Source: Dehalococcoidia bacterium (GTDB lineage Bacteria > Chloroflexota > Dehalococcoidia > UBA3495). From it: DNA of 13,876 nt. The number at the start of each line of letters is the position of its first letter. Position 1 is the first letter of the stretch. The position numbers were made by a program, and so were the translations under genes. The DNA is taken from assembly GCA_002730485.1 (NCBI GenBank), contig PCAH01000089.1, forward strand, positions 1-13,876, written 5' to 3'. Of this stretch, positions 6,878 through 13,668 are shown piece after piece. The notes beneath the pieces were generated by a model. That model did not search any database, was not told where the DNA came from, and saw nothing but the letters and a program-made list of their open reading frames with translations.

Positions 6878-7223
6878 CTAATAAATACCTACTTATCAAT
6901 CCCACTTACAGTTTTGGGTTGTGGGCAATCTTGGGTCGTTGATCGACGGATTCAAAGGTGGCTGTCTGAGTGGTCCAGGGAAAAGGCGCATATTCCCGCC
7001 ATATTACCTGTTGATATCAGACCAGGCTTGAAGTGTGACCGATTGTAGGGCCACGCCTAGGTCGTGTCAACCGATTTCGGACGCAGGACTCGCCGCATTC
7101 CGTCGAGATTAGACAAGATCATTCTGGTTAGATAATTCCGTATTCCCAAAGTGGATTTCGCAAATCACCCGTACAATCCACTGCGGTTAGCATTAGTCAT
7201 TCTGAGTTCTCATAATTTGGCCC
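6878..7223. other. Divergent intergenic/leader region
   Basis: About 270 bases to the GTG at 7151, or 346 bases to the more credible ATG at 7224. It holds the minus-strand promoter at 7042-7070 and its long leader. For the plus-strand lipoprotein gene, only weak candidates are visible (TAGACA at 7110-7115 with GATAAT at 7131-7136, spacer only 15; CATAAT at 7211-7216). No RNA gene recognised. Confidence 0.45.
7042..7070 (-). promoter_or_regulatory. Near-consensus promoter for the flavin oxidoreductase gene
   Basis: Minus strand: TTGACA (7065-7070), a 17-base spacer and TACAAT (7042-7047), eleven of twelve consensus bases. The predicted start is near 7035, leaving a leader of about 158 bases before the ATG at 6877. 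Confidence 0.7.
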
Positions 7224-8188
7224 ATGAAAAAATATTTATTGCCCTGGTTATTGGTATTTCTATATTAGCTGTCATGGCCTGCGGCGGTTCGCCGAATCCC
7301 GCGCCTACGACTGCGCCAACGGCAACCCCGGCACCCACGAACACACCGGCTCCGACTGAGACCCCGGTGCCCCCGCCAACGGCCGCCGAGGTTGCCGCCG
7401 CTTCCCTCAGTGAAGCCGTCTCGGCGTGTTTATCGGCGTGTTTAGAAGAGGAACTGGGATCTGAGGGAGCCCAGGCCGCATTGTCAAATTTGGTGACAAA
7501 GACTGCGGAACAAGAAGCCGCACTCAGCAAATGCCTGCTGGAAGCGTCTTTGGGAGACACCCAATCTGCTCTGAGCGGGGTCCTTGCCTGTCTCACCGAG
7601 GAATTGGGCGAAGAGGTCGCGCGGGTTGTGGAATCGAGATTGATTTCCCTTATGCCGGAGGAGACCGAGATACTGGGTGCTTGTGTCCTATCAGCTTCTA
7701 TGGCAACTACGACGACAACGACAAGCGATCCAATAGTCGCCTGTCTTGAAGAGGACCTGACTGCAGACCTGGCCCGCGCGGTTGCGTCGGGTGGGATTCC
7801 GCTAACCGATGAACAGCAATCTTTGTTGGGCAAACGCGTGCTGACGACCAGCTTGAGCAGTAGCACTTCGGCCTCCCTGTCAGAGAGCGTGGTTGCTTGT
7901 CTGGAGGCTTCCCTTGGAGCCGCGTCCGCTGCTGAGGTTGCTTCCGGCAGTGAGGATTTGACCGACGACCGGCAAGCTGCATTGGGAGGCTGTCTCCTCG
8001 GCTCGACCACCACTGAAACAACTACTTCCACCAGTACGGTGTCTGCGGGAGTTCTGGCCTGTTTGACCGCGGAACTGGGTGAAGACGTTGCCCAAGTGGT
8101 GGCTTCTGCCGTTCTTCCCCTGAGCGCTGAGGAGGAACAGATCCTCGGCAACTGTGTCGTGATGGACGCCCTAGGTCTAACTCCCTAA
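7151..8188 (+). CDS. Lipoprotein with five C-x30-C repeat modules (5' end frameshifted)
   Basis: The longest frame starts at GTG 7151 (345 residues), but its first 25 residues are not signal-like. Residues 26-43 are a good lipoprotein h-region ending in AVMAC (lipid Cys 44). An ATG at 7224 lies one base out of frame, followed by AAAAAA (7227-7232); with one more A it reads M-K-K-I-F-I-A-L, a textbook signal start. So the true start is probably 7224, with a missing base. After Cys44 comes a Pro/Thr linker (to about residue 77), then five modules with Cys pairs 97-128, 147-178, 198-Arg229, 250-281 and 304-335, each exactly 30 residues apart and carrying C-x4-LG-like and L-(S/T)-x-E/D landmarks. 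Thr/Ser-rich spacers lie near 185-192 and 286-298. Exported and membrane-anchored; function unknown. No known family recognised. Confidence 0.75.
   Translation: MDFANHPYNPLRLALVILSSHNLAHEKIFIALVIGISILAVMACGGSPNPAPTTAPTATPAPTNTPAPTETPVPPPTAAEVAAASLSEAVSACLSACLEEELGSEGAQAALSNLVTKTAEQEAALSKCLLEASLGDTQSALSGVLACLTEELGEEVARVVESRLISLMPEETEILGACVLSASMATTTTTTSDPIVACLEEDLTADLARAVASGGIPLTDEQQSLLGKRVLTTSLSSSTSASLSESVVACLEASLGAASAAEVASGSEDLTDDRQAALGGCLLGSTTTETTTSTSTVSAGVLACLTAELGEDVAQVVASAVLPLSAEEEQILGNCVVMDALGLTP
7439..8155 (+). repeat. Five C-x30-C protein repeats
   Basis: Five degenerate repeats of about 150 bases each. Common pattern: ACL-x2-ELG-x2-A-x2-V-x-S, then L-(S/T)-x-E-(E/Q), then LG-x-C. All five keep 30 residues between the cysteine positions; in repeat 3 the second is CGC (Arg) at 7835-7837, one transition from TGC. 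Confidence 0.85.
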
Positions 8189-8223
8189 TCACATTAAAAG
8201 CAATCCAGCATAAATCCAGACGC

Positions 8224-8265
8224 AAAATAGGCCCAAGACTGATTCAGTCTTGGGCCTATTTTTTT
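8224..8265. terminator. Bidirectional intrinsic terminator between the two Cys-module genes
   Basis: An inverted repeat of 19-base arms (8224-8242 and 8244-8262, core GGCCCAAGACTGA) has seven T on the plus side (8259-8265) and four A on the other. Strong for the plus-strand lipoprotein gene (stop at 8188) and usable for the minus-strand gene that ends at 8302. Confidence 0.88.
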
Positions 8266-8301
8266 GATTACCTAACTAGGGTTGGCTGATGGAACGAAAA
8301 C

Positions 8302-9984
8302 CTACCTGAGGCAGGCTGCCGCGATCATTTGTTTTTCCTCTTCCGTGAGGGACTGAACGCTCTCGGGGATGTAACCAAAGGTCTCTACAGCGCACCGGAC
8401 CAGGGCTTCATTGTCCTGTCCGGGGTTGCCGCCTTGACCACGGTCCCCCCGTGGGTCCCCGCCTCCGTTCTGTGGGTCTCCACGCTGCTCGTCACGCCTC
8501 GAGTCACCCTGCGGCATTTCTTCAAGGAAGCATTCCCGTGCGACCAGCATCTTCTCCTCATTGCTGAGGGAATCGGGTCCGGCGGGCATGTAGCCAAGCA
8601 CCTCCACTAAACACTCGGCCAGGTCATCTTCGATTCCGACGTCTTCACCGACGTCGTCGATGAAGTCTTCACCAAAGCACTGCTCGCTGACCATCGCCTT
8701 TTCGGCATCGGTCATCTCCTCTGGGTTGGACGGCAGGTAGCCCAGAAGGTCTGTGATACAGGCCACGGCATTGTTGCCAAGGTCATCAGCGTTGCTCAGA
8801 TCCATGTCAAAGCATTCTCGGCCAACCTGGGACTTCTGATCGTAAGTCAGGTCTTCTGGATGCTCCGGCAGGAAGCCCAAGATGTCGATGATGCACTGGT
8901 TTGTAGCTTCATCCATCTCTCCCCTACCGTTGTGGTCACCCCCAGGGCCCCGGTCGTTGGCGAAGCAGGCTTCACCCAACATGGCCATTTGCTCTTGTGA
9001 GAGTTCTTCCGGTCCGGAAGGCATGAAACCAAGTACGTCGATGATACATTGCGTGGTTTCGTCATCCGGTGGAGGTCCACGGTGCTCATCGGCGAAGCAG
9101 GTCCGGCCAAGGTCCATGCGCTGCTGGTCGGTGAGGTCTTCCGGACGCTCGGGGAGGAAGCCCAAAACGTCGATCACACACTGGATCTCTTCGTCGGTGA
9201 GGTCTCCCGGACCACCGTCACCCTGACCGCCGAAACATTCTTGGCCGATCAAGACGTGCTGTTCATGAGAAAGGTCTTCCGGACGCTCGGGCAGGAAACC
9301 GAGGACTTCAGTGATGCACTGCAGCGCCTCTTCATCTGGGCCGTCCCCTTGGCCGGGGCCGCGCGGACCACCCTCTTGGCGGTGACTGCCGAGGCAGGCC
9401 TCGCCGATCATGATCATCTGCTCTTGGGTTATCTCATCCTTGCTTTCGGGCATGAAACCTAACGTGTCCAAGATGCACTGGGCGGTTTCTTCATCCAATT
9501 CCCCGCCTTCAGATGGCGGAGGGCCTTGCCGCTGTTGGTTGTGCCCGAAGCACTCCTGACTCAGAGCAATTTTCTGCTCTTCCGTCAGGTCTTCCGGCCC
9601 TTCCGGCATATAGCCGATGACCCGGATAATGCACTCTTCGGTCTCAGGGTCGATATCTGCGCCCTGTTGGTCTCCCTGATCGCCTTGACCTCCCTGGCTG
9701 GGCTGGTCTGACTGGCCACCCTGCGGGTTCCGTTGGGCGCTCTGTTTCTTCCGCTGGCCTGGGTTGGCGCATTCATGGCCGACCAATTGCAGTTGCTCAG
9801 GGGAGAGTTCAGACATATCTGCTGGCAGGAAACCAACGGTGTCGATAACACATTGTTTCAACGCTACAGAAGCAGCCTTTTCCGATTCTGACTCGCGGCT
9901 GCATGGTTCTTTGATCAGTTGTTTTGTTCGTCGGTCAGGTCGCTCTGTCTGTCGGGCGCGAAGCCGATGACCGAGATGACGCAC
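8302..9984 (-). CDS. Secreted C-x26-C repeat protein, main part (3' of a frameshift)
   Basis: This frame encodes ten complete modules. Its Cys pairs, numbered from the ATG at 9984, are 45-72, 118-145, 170-197, 223-250, 269-296, 313-340, 364-391, 409-436, 458-485 and 531-558, all exactly 27 apart. The consensus is C-(I/V)-x-(D/E)-(V/L)-LG-(F/Y)-(L/M)-P-x2-PE(D/E)-L-(S/T)-x-EQ ending (E/A)CF. Linkers are Gly/Pro/Gln/Asp-rich. The first 20 residues of this frame are out-of-frame sequence: the real N-terminus is the fragment at 9915-10154, and C28 here is the second Cys of module 1. Joined, the protein has 617 residues and 22 Cys, all in modules. Each module is probably a disulfide-closed helical hairpin (inference). 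Converges on the related lipoprotein gene. No known family recognised; perhaps a cell-surface or matrix protein. Confidence 0.82.
   Translation of the reverse strand: MRHLGHRLRARQTERPDRRTKQLIKEPCSRESESEKAASVALKQCVIDTVGFLPADMSELSPEQLQLVGHECANPGQRKKQSAQRNPQGGQSDQPSQGGQGDQGDQQGADIDPETEECIIRVIGYMPEGPEDLTEEQKIALSQECFGHNQQRQGPPPSEGGELDEETAQCILDTLGFMPESKDEITQEQMIMIGEACLGSHRQEGGPRGPGQGDGPDEEALQCITEVLGFLPERPEDLSHEQHVLIGQECFGGQGDGGPGDLTDEEIQCVIDVLGFLPERPEDLTDQQRMDLGRTCFADEHRGPPPDDETTQCIIDVLGFMPSGPEELSQEQMAMLGEACFANDRGPGGDHNGRGEMDEATNQCIIDILGFLPEHPEDLTYDQKSQVGRECFDMDLSNADDLGNNAVACITDLLGYLPSNPEEMTDAEKAMVSEQCFGEDFIDDVGEDVGIEDDLAECLVEVLGYMPAGPDSLSNEEKMLVARECFLEEMPQGDSRRDEQRGDPQNGGGDPRGDRGQGGNPGQDNEALVRCAVETFGYIPESVQSLTEEEKQMIAAACLR
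8311..9983 (-). repeat. Eleven C-x26-C protein repeats
   Basis: Eleven repeats (the first split by the frameshift), with periods of about 130-220 bases because linker length varies. Neighbouring copies still share DNA, for example CTTCCGGACGCTCGG near 9138 and 9277. The spacing between paired Cys never varies, while the linkers do. Confidence 0.9.
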
Positions 9985-10154
9985 TGCTTGTTGTCATCAA
10001 AGAAAGCCTCTTCTTCATGTTCGTCGGCTGATGCGGTGGACAGTGAAGCTGCCCACACCAGCATCAGGGCGACCCCTAGAAGAAATACGGCGGACATTGG
10101 CTTCCTGACTTTCGCCATGAGAGCCGATCCAGTCCCGACCGTAGTCCGATTCAT
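9915..10154 (-). CDS. Signal peptide and first half-module of the C-x26-C protein (5' of frameshift)
   Basis: 79 residues: a basic n-region (MAKVRKP from residue 13), a hydrophobic core (about 21-37) and a signal peptidase I site STASA-DE (after residue 43). An acidic stretch and the start of module 1 follow (C58, then VIGFAPDRQ and LTDEQ), with a stop two codons later. The stop arises because AAAA at 9922-9925 is one A short. With a fifth A, the frame runs on as QKQLIKEPC into the large downstream frame, and the second Cys falls exactly 26 residues after the first. The start may be ATG 10154 or ATG 10118; the latter gives a more typical signal peptide of about 31 residues. Alone this fragment would be an exported peptide with no complete module. 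Confidence 0.75.
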   Translation of the reverse strand: MNRTTVGTGSALMAKVRKPMSAVFLLGVALMLVWAASLSTASADEHEEEAFFDDNKQCVISVIGFAPDRQSDLTDEQNN

Positions 10155-10226
10155 ATGGTGTAAACCCGTTGATCCGCTTCTGGTGCCTGCGATTCAACAG
10201 TTTGGTAATTTAATCTTTTAAAAATG

Positions 10227-10298
10227 TATCTGGATTTCCCCTTAATAGCTATGACACCGGTCACATCGGATTCAAAATCCAGATATCTAGTATCTGGA
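10227..10298. promoter_or_regulatory. Operator-like cluster of three TATCTGGA half-sites
   Basis: TATCTGGA occurs at 10227-10234 and 10291-10298 and inverted (TCCAGATA) at 10278-10285. The last two form a dyad TCCAGATA-N5-TATCTGGA. The first and second also form an 11-base inverted repeat (10227-10237 with 10275-10285). They lie in the divergent space between the secreted repeat gene and the Rieske operon, a sensible place for a regulator. No binding protein can be named. Confidence 0.45.
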
Positions 10299-10335
10299 AC
10301 GACCGTTTTGCACTTTTCGTGTCCGCTTTGTTCTA

Positions 10336-10353
10336 GGGCAAATGCATATGCCC
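10336..10353. promoter_or_regulatory. 18-base near-palindrome upstream of the Rieske operon
   Basis: GGGCAAATGCATATGCCC matches its own complement in 8 of 9 pairs (core ATGCAT). It lies about 80 bases before the Rieske ATG. Possible operator; no clear -35/-10 pair is visible nearby. Confidence 0.35.
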
Positions 10354-10434
10354 AGGTTTGCCGTCAAGATGATAATATTGGCCCAGAAATAGACGCGACT
10401 TAAGAGTAATATGGCCTGATTTGGAGACGCCCTC

Positions 10435-11709
10435 ATGTTGACCAGAGAAGACAACGAAACCCTAACTCGTACCGACCACGGCACTCCCATGGGCGAGGTG
10501 ATGCGGCGTTACTGGCTGCCAGCCCTGCTGGCCATTGAACTCCCCGAACCTGATTGTCCGCCGGTGAGGGTGAAGCTCTTGGGTGAGCAATTGGTGGCCT
10601 TTCGTGACACCCAGGGACGCGTCGGTCTGCTCAGTGATTTTTGCCCCCACCGTTTGACCTCGATGTTCTTCGGTCGCAATGAAGAAGGCGGGCTGCGCTG
10701 CGTCTACCACGGTTGGAAGTTCGATGTGGCCGGTAATTGCATGGACATGATGAATGAACCGCCGGAAAGCGACTATCCCAGCAAGATCAAAACCACTTCA
10801 TACCCGGTGGTAGAGATGGGTGACGTTATCTGGACATATATGGGCCTAGAGGAAAAACGACCGCCCGAGCCAAAGTTCGAGTGGACCCAGGTTCCGGAGA
10901 GCCACCGGTTGGTGACAAAAGTATGGCAGGAGTGCAACTGGCTGCAGGCACTGGAAGGGGGCATCGATACCGCCCACGCCCCGATCCTTCACCGCCGCAT
11001 CAGTGAGACCACCACCCGGCCCGGAATCTCCATCAACACCAACCTGGTCAAGGGAGAACCGCCCCGGCTGGAGGTTGACCGGACTGACTACGGGTACCGC
11101 TACGCTGGCATCAGAGACATTGGAGACAAGGGGAATCTGATCCGTGGCTACCACTATGTTATGCCGTTCCACCAACTGCGCCCCCTTCAGTTTGGCCTGC
11201 AGGGTCAGGAACCGAGACAGCTTATCGCCGGACACGTTTGGGTGCCCATGGACGATGAGAACTGCATGATCTACAACTGGGTTTACAACTATGGTGGCAA
11301 CCCCCTGACGGATGCCGACCGTGAGGAGGAGGTCCAACTGGGCCGTGGCCCGGGCGAGATGCTCCCCGACTTCCGGACCAAACGTAATAAGTCCAACGAC
11401 TGGATGATCGACCGAGAGGTTCAGAAGCACGAGACCTTTACTGGCATCGAGGGCATCAATACCCAGGACCAGGCCATTCAAGAGAGTATGGGCCCCATAG
11501 TGGACCGCACCAAAGAAAACCTGGCCGCCAGCGATATGGCCATCGTCATAGCCCGGCGCATGCTCATCAGCGCGGCCGGAACGGTGGCTGACGGTGGAGA
11601 CCCTCCTGGAACCGGCGAATCCTATTACAACGTGAGAGCCATCGACGGCATCTTGCCCAAGGACTCAGATTGGAAAGACGCCCTGGAAGACCAGATGTAT
11701 CCCCACTAG
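10435..11709 (+). CDS. Rieske non-heme iron aromatic ring-hydroxylating oxygenase, alpha subunit
   Basis: 424 residues, phthalate-dioxygenase-like. The N-terminal Rieske [2Fe-2S] domain has C70-x-H72 and C89-x2-H92 (DFCPHRL ... CVYHGWKFD). The catalytic domain starts near residue 165 with NWLQALEGGIDTAHAPILH, giving D178 as bridging Asp and H181 and H186 as iron ligands; the third carboxylate ligand lies further on and cannot be fixed by eye. Such enzymes insert oxygen into, or O-demethylate, aromatic acids using electrons from a reductase, which is not encoded here. GGAG lies 8 bases before the ATG. First gene of a two-gene operon with the alcohol dehydrogenase 29 bases downstream. Substrate unknown; aromatic or recalcitrant organic matter is the likely class. 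Confidence 0.92.
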   Translation: MLTREDNETLTRTDHGTPMGEVMRRYWLPALLAIELPEPDCPPVRVKLLGEQLVAFRDTQGRVGLLSDFCPHRLTSMFFGRNEEGGLRCVYHGWKFDVAGNCMDMMNEPPESDYPSKIKTTSYPVVEMGDVIWTYMGLEEKRPPEPKFEWTQVPESHRLVTKVWQECNWLQALEGGIDTAHAPILHRRISETTTRPGISINTNLVKGEPPRLEVDRTDYGYRYAGIRDIGDKGNLIRGYHYVMPFHQLRPLQFGLQGQEPRQLIAGHVWVPMDDENCMIYNWVYNYGGNPLTDADREEEVQLGRGPGEMLPDFRTKRNKSNDWMIDREVQKHETFTGIEGINTQDQAIQESMGPIVDRTKENLAASDMAIVIARRMLISAAGTVADGGDPPGTGESYYNVRAIDGILPKDSDWKDALEDQMYPH

Positions 11710-11738
11710 GCCTTTCCCTGTTCAACTAGAGAGAAATC

Positions 11739-12827
11739 ATGAAAGCAGCCGTCCTATATGAAAAATTCCAACCCCTGGTCATTGAAAGCCTAGAGTTGGA
11801 AGGGCCCAAAGAGCACGAGGTCTTGGTAAAACTGACCGCCAGCGGTGTTTGCCACAGCGACCTGCACTACATGAAGGGAGACCGGGAACACCCCATGCCA
11901 GTGGTGTTGGGCCATGAAGGTGCCGGAGTTGTCGAAGAGATCGGACCTGGTGTTACCTACGCCCAGCCCGGCGACCATGTTGTGCTGTCCTTCGTGCCCA
12001 CCTGCGGACAATGCTCTTATTGCGTGAGAGGACGGCAGAACCTCTGTGAGGCCCGCTATCAACTGCGGGGAAAGATGCTGGACGGGACCACTCGCCTCCG
12101 TAACGGCAGCCAGGAAGTCCACCACTTCAACGGGTTATCCACTTTTGGCGAGTACGCCGTGGTTCCAGAAGATAGCCTGGTGAAGATACGGGAAGACGCC
12201 CCGCTGGACCGGGTAGCACTGATCGGCTGCGGTGTGCCCACCGGAGTGGGTGCAGTGATCAACACGGCCAAAGTGAAACCCGGCAGCAGCGTGGTGGTGA
12301 TTGGTGCCGGTGGGGTTGGGTTGAACGTGGTGCAGGGCGCAGTCCTGGCTGGCGCCGAGTCGATAATCGCAGTGGACATCTACGGTAACAAGTTGGAGAA
12401 CGCTCTGGAATTTGGCGCCACCCACATGGTGGACGCATCCGGTGAAGATGTGGTTGAAAGAGTGCGCGATATCACCCGAGGCGAGATGGCTGATTACGCC
12501 TTTGAGGTGATCGGCTCCACCGATGCCATCAATCAGGCATTGGCCACCACCAAGCGAGGCGGCACCACCGTGGTAGTCGGGGTAACCCCGACCGGGGCAG
12601 AACTGACCATCGACCCAGACTTCTTGCACCTTGACCGGGTGTTGATGGGCTGCACCTACGGTTCCTGCTACCCCAGGGCTGACATGCCCATGCTGATAGA
12701 CCTGTACATGGCCCGCAGGCTGAAACTGGACGAACTGATCAGCGCCACGCTGAAACTTGAAGACATAAACTCAGCCTTTGAAGCCCTAGATCAAGGGGAA
12801 GTGGCCCGAACGATAATCCGGTACTAG
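11739..12827 (+). CDS. Zinc-dependent alcohol dehydrogenase (class III / aryl-alcohol type)
   Basis: 362 residues of the medium-chain dehydrogenase family. Catalytic zinc site: C38 (GVCHSDLH), H59-E60 (LGHEGAG) and C164 (GCGVPTG). Structural zinc cysteines: C89, C92, C95 and C103. Rossmann motif GAGGVG at 189-194, followed by AVDIYGNK with D213, which favours NAD over NADP. The long insert with MLDGTTR and FNGLSTFGEYAVV is typical of class III and aryl-alcohol dehydrogenases. It oxidises an alcohol, or a hemiacetal-type adduct, to the aldehyde level. Placed directly after the Rieske oxygenase, it probably handles a product of that reaction, for example an alcohol freed from an aromatic side chain (inference). 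AGAGAG lies just before the ATG. Ends TAG, 13 bases from the convergent collagen-like gene. Confidence 0.92.
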   Translation: MKAAVLYEKFQPLVIESLELEGPKEHEVLVKLTASGVCHSDLHYMKGDREHPMPVVLGHEGAGVVEEIGPGVTYAQPGDHVVLSFVPTCGQCSYCVRGRQNLCEARYQLRGKMLDGTTRLRNGSQEVHHFNGLSTFGEYAVVPEDSLVKIREDAPLDRVALIGCGVPTGVGAVINTAKVKPGSSVVVIGAGGVGLNVVQGAVLAGAESIIAVDIYGNKLENALEFGATHMVDASGEDVVERVRDITRGEMADYAFEVIGSTDAINQALATTKRGGTTVVVGVTPTGAELTIDPDFLHLDRVLMGCTYGSCYPRADMPMLIDLYMARRLKLDELISATLKLEDINSAFEALDQGEVARTIIRY

Positions 12828-12830
12828 CGT

Positions 12831-12852
12831 GGACCAGCCTCTACGGCTGGCC
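12831..12852. terminator. Possible stem-loop between convergent genes
   Basis: CCAGCC-TCTAC-GGCTGG (12834-12850), extended by a GG/CC pair across a bulge. It overlaps the stop codon of the collagen-like gene and lacks a T tract on either side, so it is at best a weak or Rho-assisted end signal. Confidence 0.25.
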
Positions 12853-13290
12853 GAGTACTTCCGCAATCAACGACTTCAGCAGCTCCACACTGGGAAGCGG
12901 CCCCGGAGGGCCGTCTGGACCCTGCTGGCCCCTTTCCCCTGGTCTGCCATCCGGGCCTTGCGGGCCGGGTTTTTCCCGCCTGGCACGGCTGATATCTAGT
13001 TCTGATATCAGATTGTTGATTTCAGCGGTCGACGGCAAGCTGCCAGACGGGCCGACCGATCCCATCGGGCCGTTTGGTCCGGCATTACCCGAGGGCCCTA
13101 ATGCCCCAGGTGGCGGAAATCTTCCAGGCCAAAATTCCTCTATGGTCATTCGGATCAAGGCTAGTACGTCGTCCCTGTCAGGGGGAGGCCCATCAGCCCC
13201 TGGAGGTCCTGCGGGCCCTTGAACTGAATTCCCTGGTATACCAGCCACCGGTGATGAAGACGATGCTACATCCAAGATCAGTGCGCGCAA
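12841..13290 (-). CDS. Collagen-like lipoprotein, C-terminal part (after an in-frame TGA)
   Basis: Continues in the same frame as the N-terminal part, five codons after a TGA at 13306-13308; the TTG at 13290 is only the first available start and has no good ribosome site. It contains Gly-X-Y tracts (GPAGPPGADGP; GALGPSGNAGPNGPMGSVG; GPQGPDGRPGERGQQG) alternating with helix modules centred on ALILDVA, ALIRMTI, NLISELD and SLIAEVL. It ends in the last helix, GQP then TAG. Collagen-like tracts form triple helices, and the helices between them may act as trimerising or adhesive segments (inference). Translated alone it would lack any export signal, so it is probably the tail of the upstream part, read only if the TGA is an error or is bypassed. 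Confidence 0.72.
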   Translation of the reverse strand: MRALILDVASSSSPVAGIPGNSVQGPAGPPGADGPPPDRDDVLALIRMTIEEFWPGRFPPPGALGPSGNAGPNGPMGSVGPSGSLPSTAEINNLISELDISRARREKPGPQGPDGRPGERGQQGPDGPPGPLPSVELLKSLIAEVLGQP

Positions 13291-13668
13291 CGCGCTCGGA
13301 CTGATTCAAGGACCAGCGGGACCGGCTGGGCCTTCAAAACCCGGAAGGCCGTCCATTCCAGGAGATCCGTCCGGTCCTATGTCCGAAAGGGCTCCATCGG
13401 GAATCGGCTCCGACCCGTCGATCGTCTCTTGTATAAGTGCGATCAGGTCAGCTTCAGTGAGAGACGGACCCCTTCGGCCGGCAGGTCCGGTTGCTCCTCT
13501 TTCTCCAGCGGGCCCAACCGGACCTGCCGGGCCAGGCGAAACGCTGGAATTCGCCAGGGCGCTGGCAATCAAAATGCGTGCTTCATCGACCGAGGCGGCT
13601 GGTCCTTCCGGTCCTGGACCGCCAGGCAAGCCACGGCCACCTACCGAGCCCTTTCCGCCTTGCGGTCC
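12844..13668 (-). repeat. Alternating Gly-X-Y tracts and six GP-x9-LI helix modules
   Basis: Six modules each place G(P/S), nine residues, then L-I: x9 = AASVDEARI, SLTEADLIA, (stop)ISPSALRA, PPDRDDVLA, LPSTAEINN and LPSVELLKS. The stop codon fills the first position of the third. Collagen-type tracts separate the modules. Confidence 0.8.

Noticed and set aside
7210..8151. Long open frame antisense to the lipoprotein gene
   Set aside because: It is a compositional shadow of the GC-biased repeats, rich in Ser/Ala/Arg, with no recognisable domain; the plus strand has a signal peptide and regular Cys spacing.
9915..9930. Programmed ribosomal frameshift in the C-x26-C gene
   Set aside because: CAAAACAAC is not a standard slippery heptamer, and four A are too few for efficient transcriptional slippage. 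A missing base explains it better.
8302..10154. CRISPR array or non-coding tandem repeat in the periodic region
   Set aside because: The periodicity is protein-level: codon-phased, with variable linkers and conserved Cys spacing; there are no identical short direct repeats with unique spacers.
10846..11481. Open frame antisense to the Rieske oxygenase gene
   Set aside because: The plus strand carries all iron and cluster ligands; the antisense product has no family features.
13306..13308. TGA read as a sense codon (alternative genetic code or selenocysteine)
   Set aside because: No other gene in the window has an internal TGA, one gene (1709-2158) plausibly ends with TGA, and no selenocysteine-type hairpin or redox context is visible. 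A nonsense change or read error is simpler.
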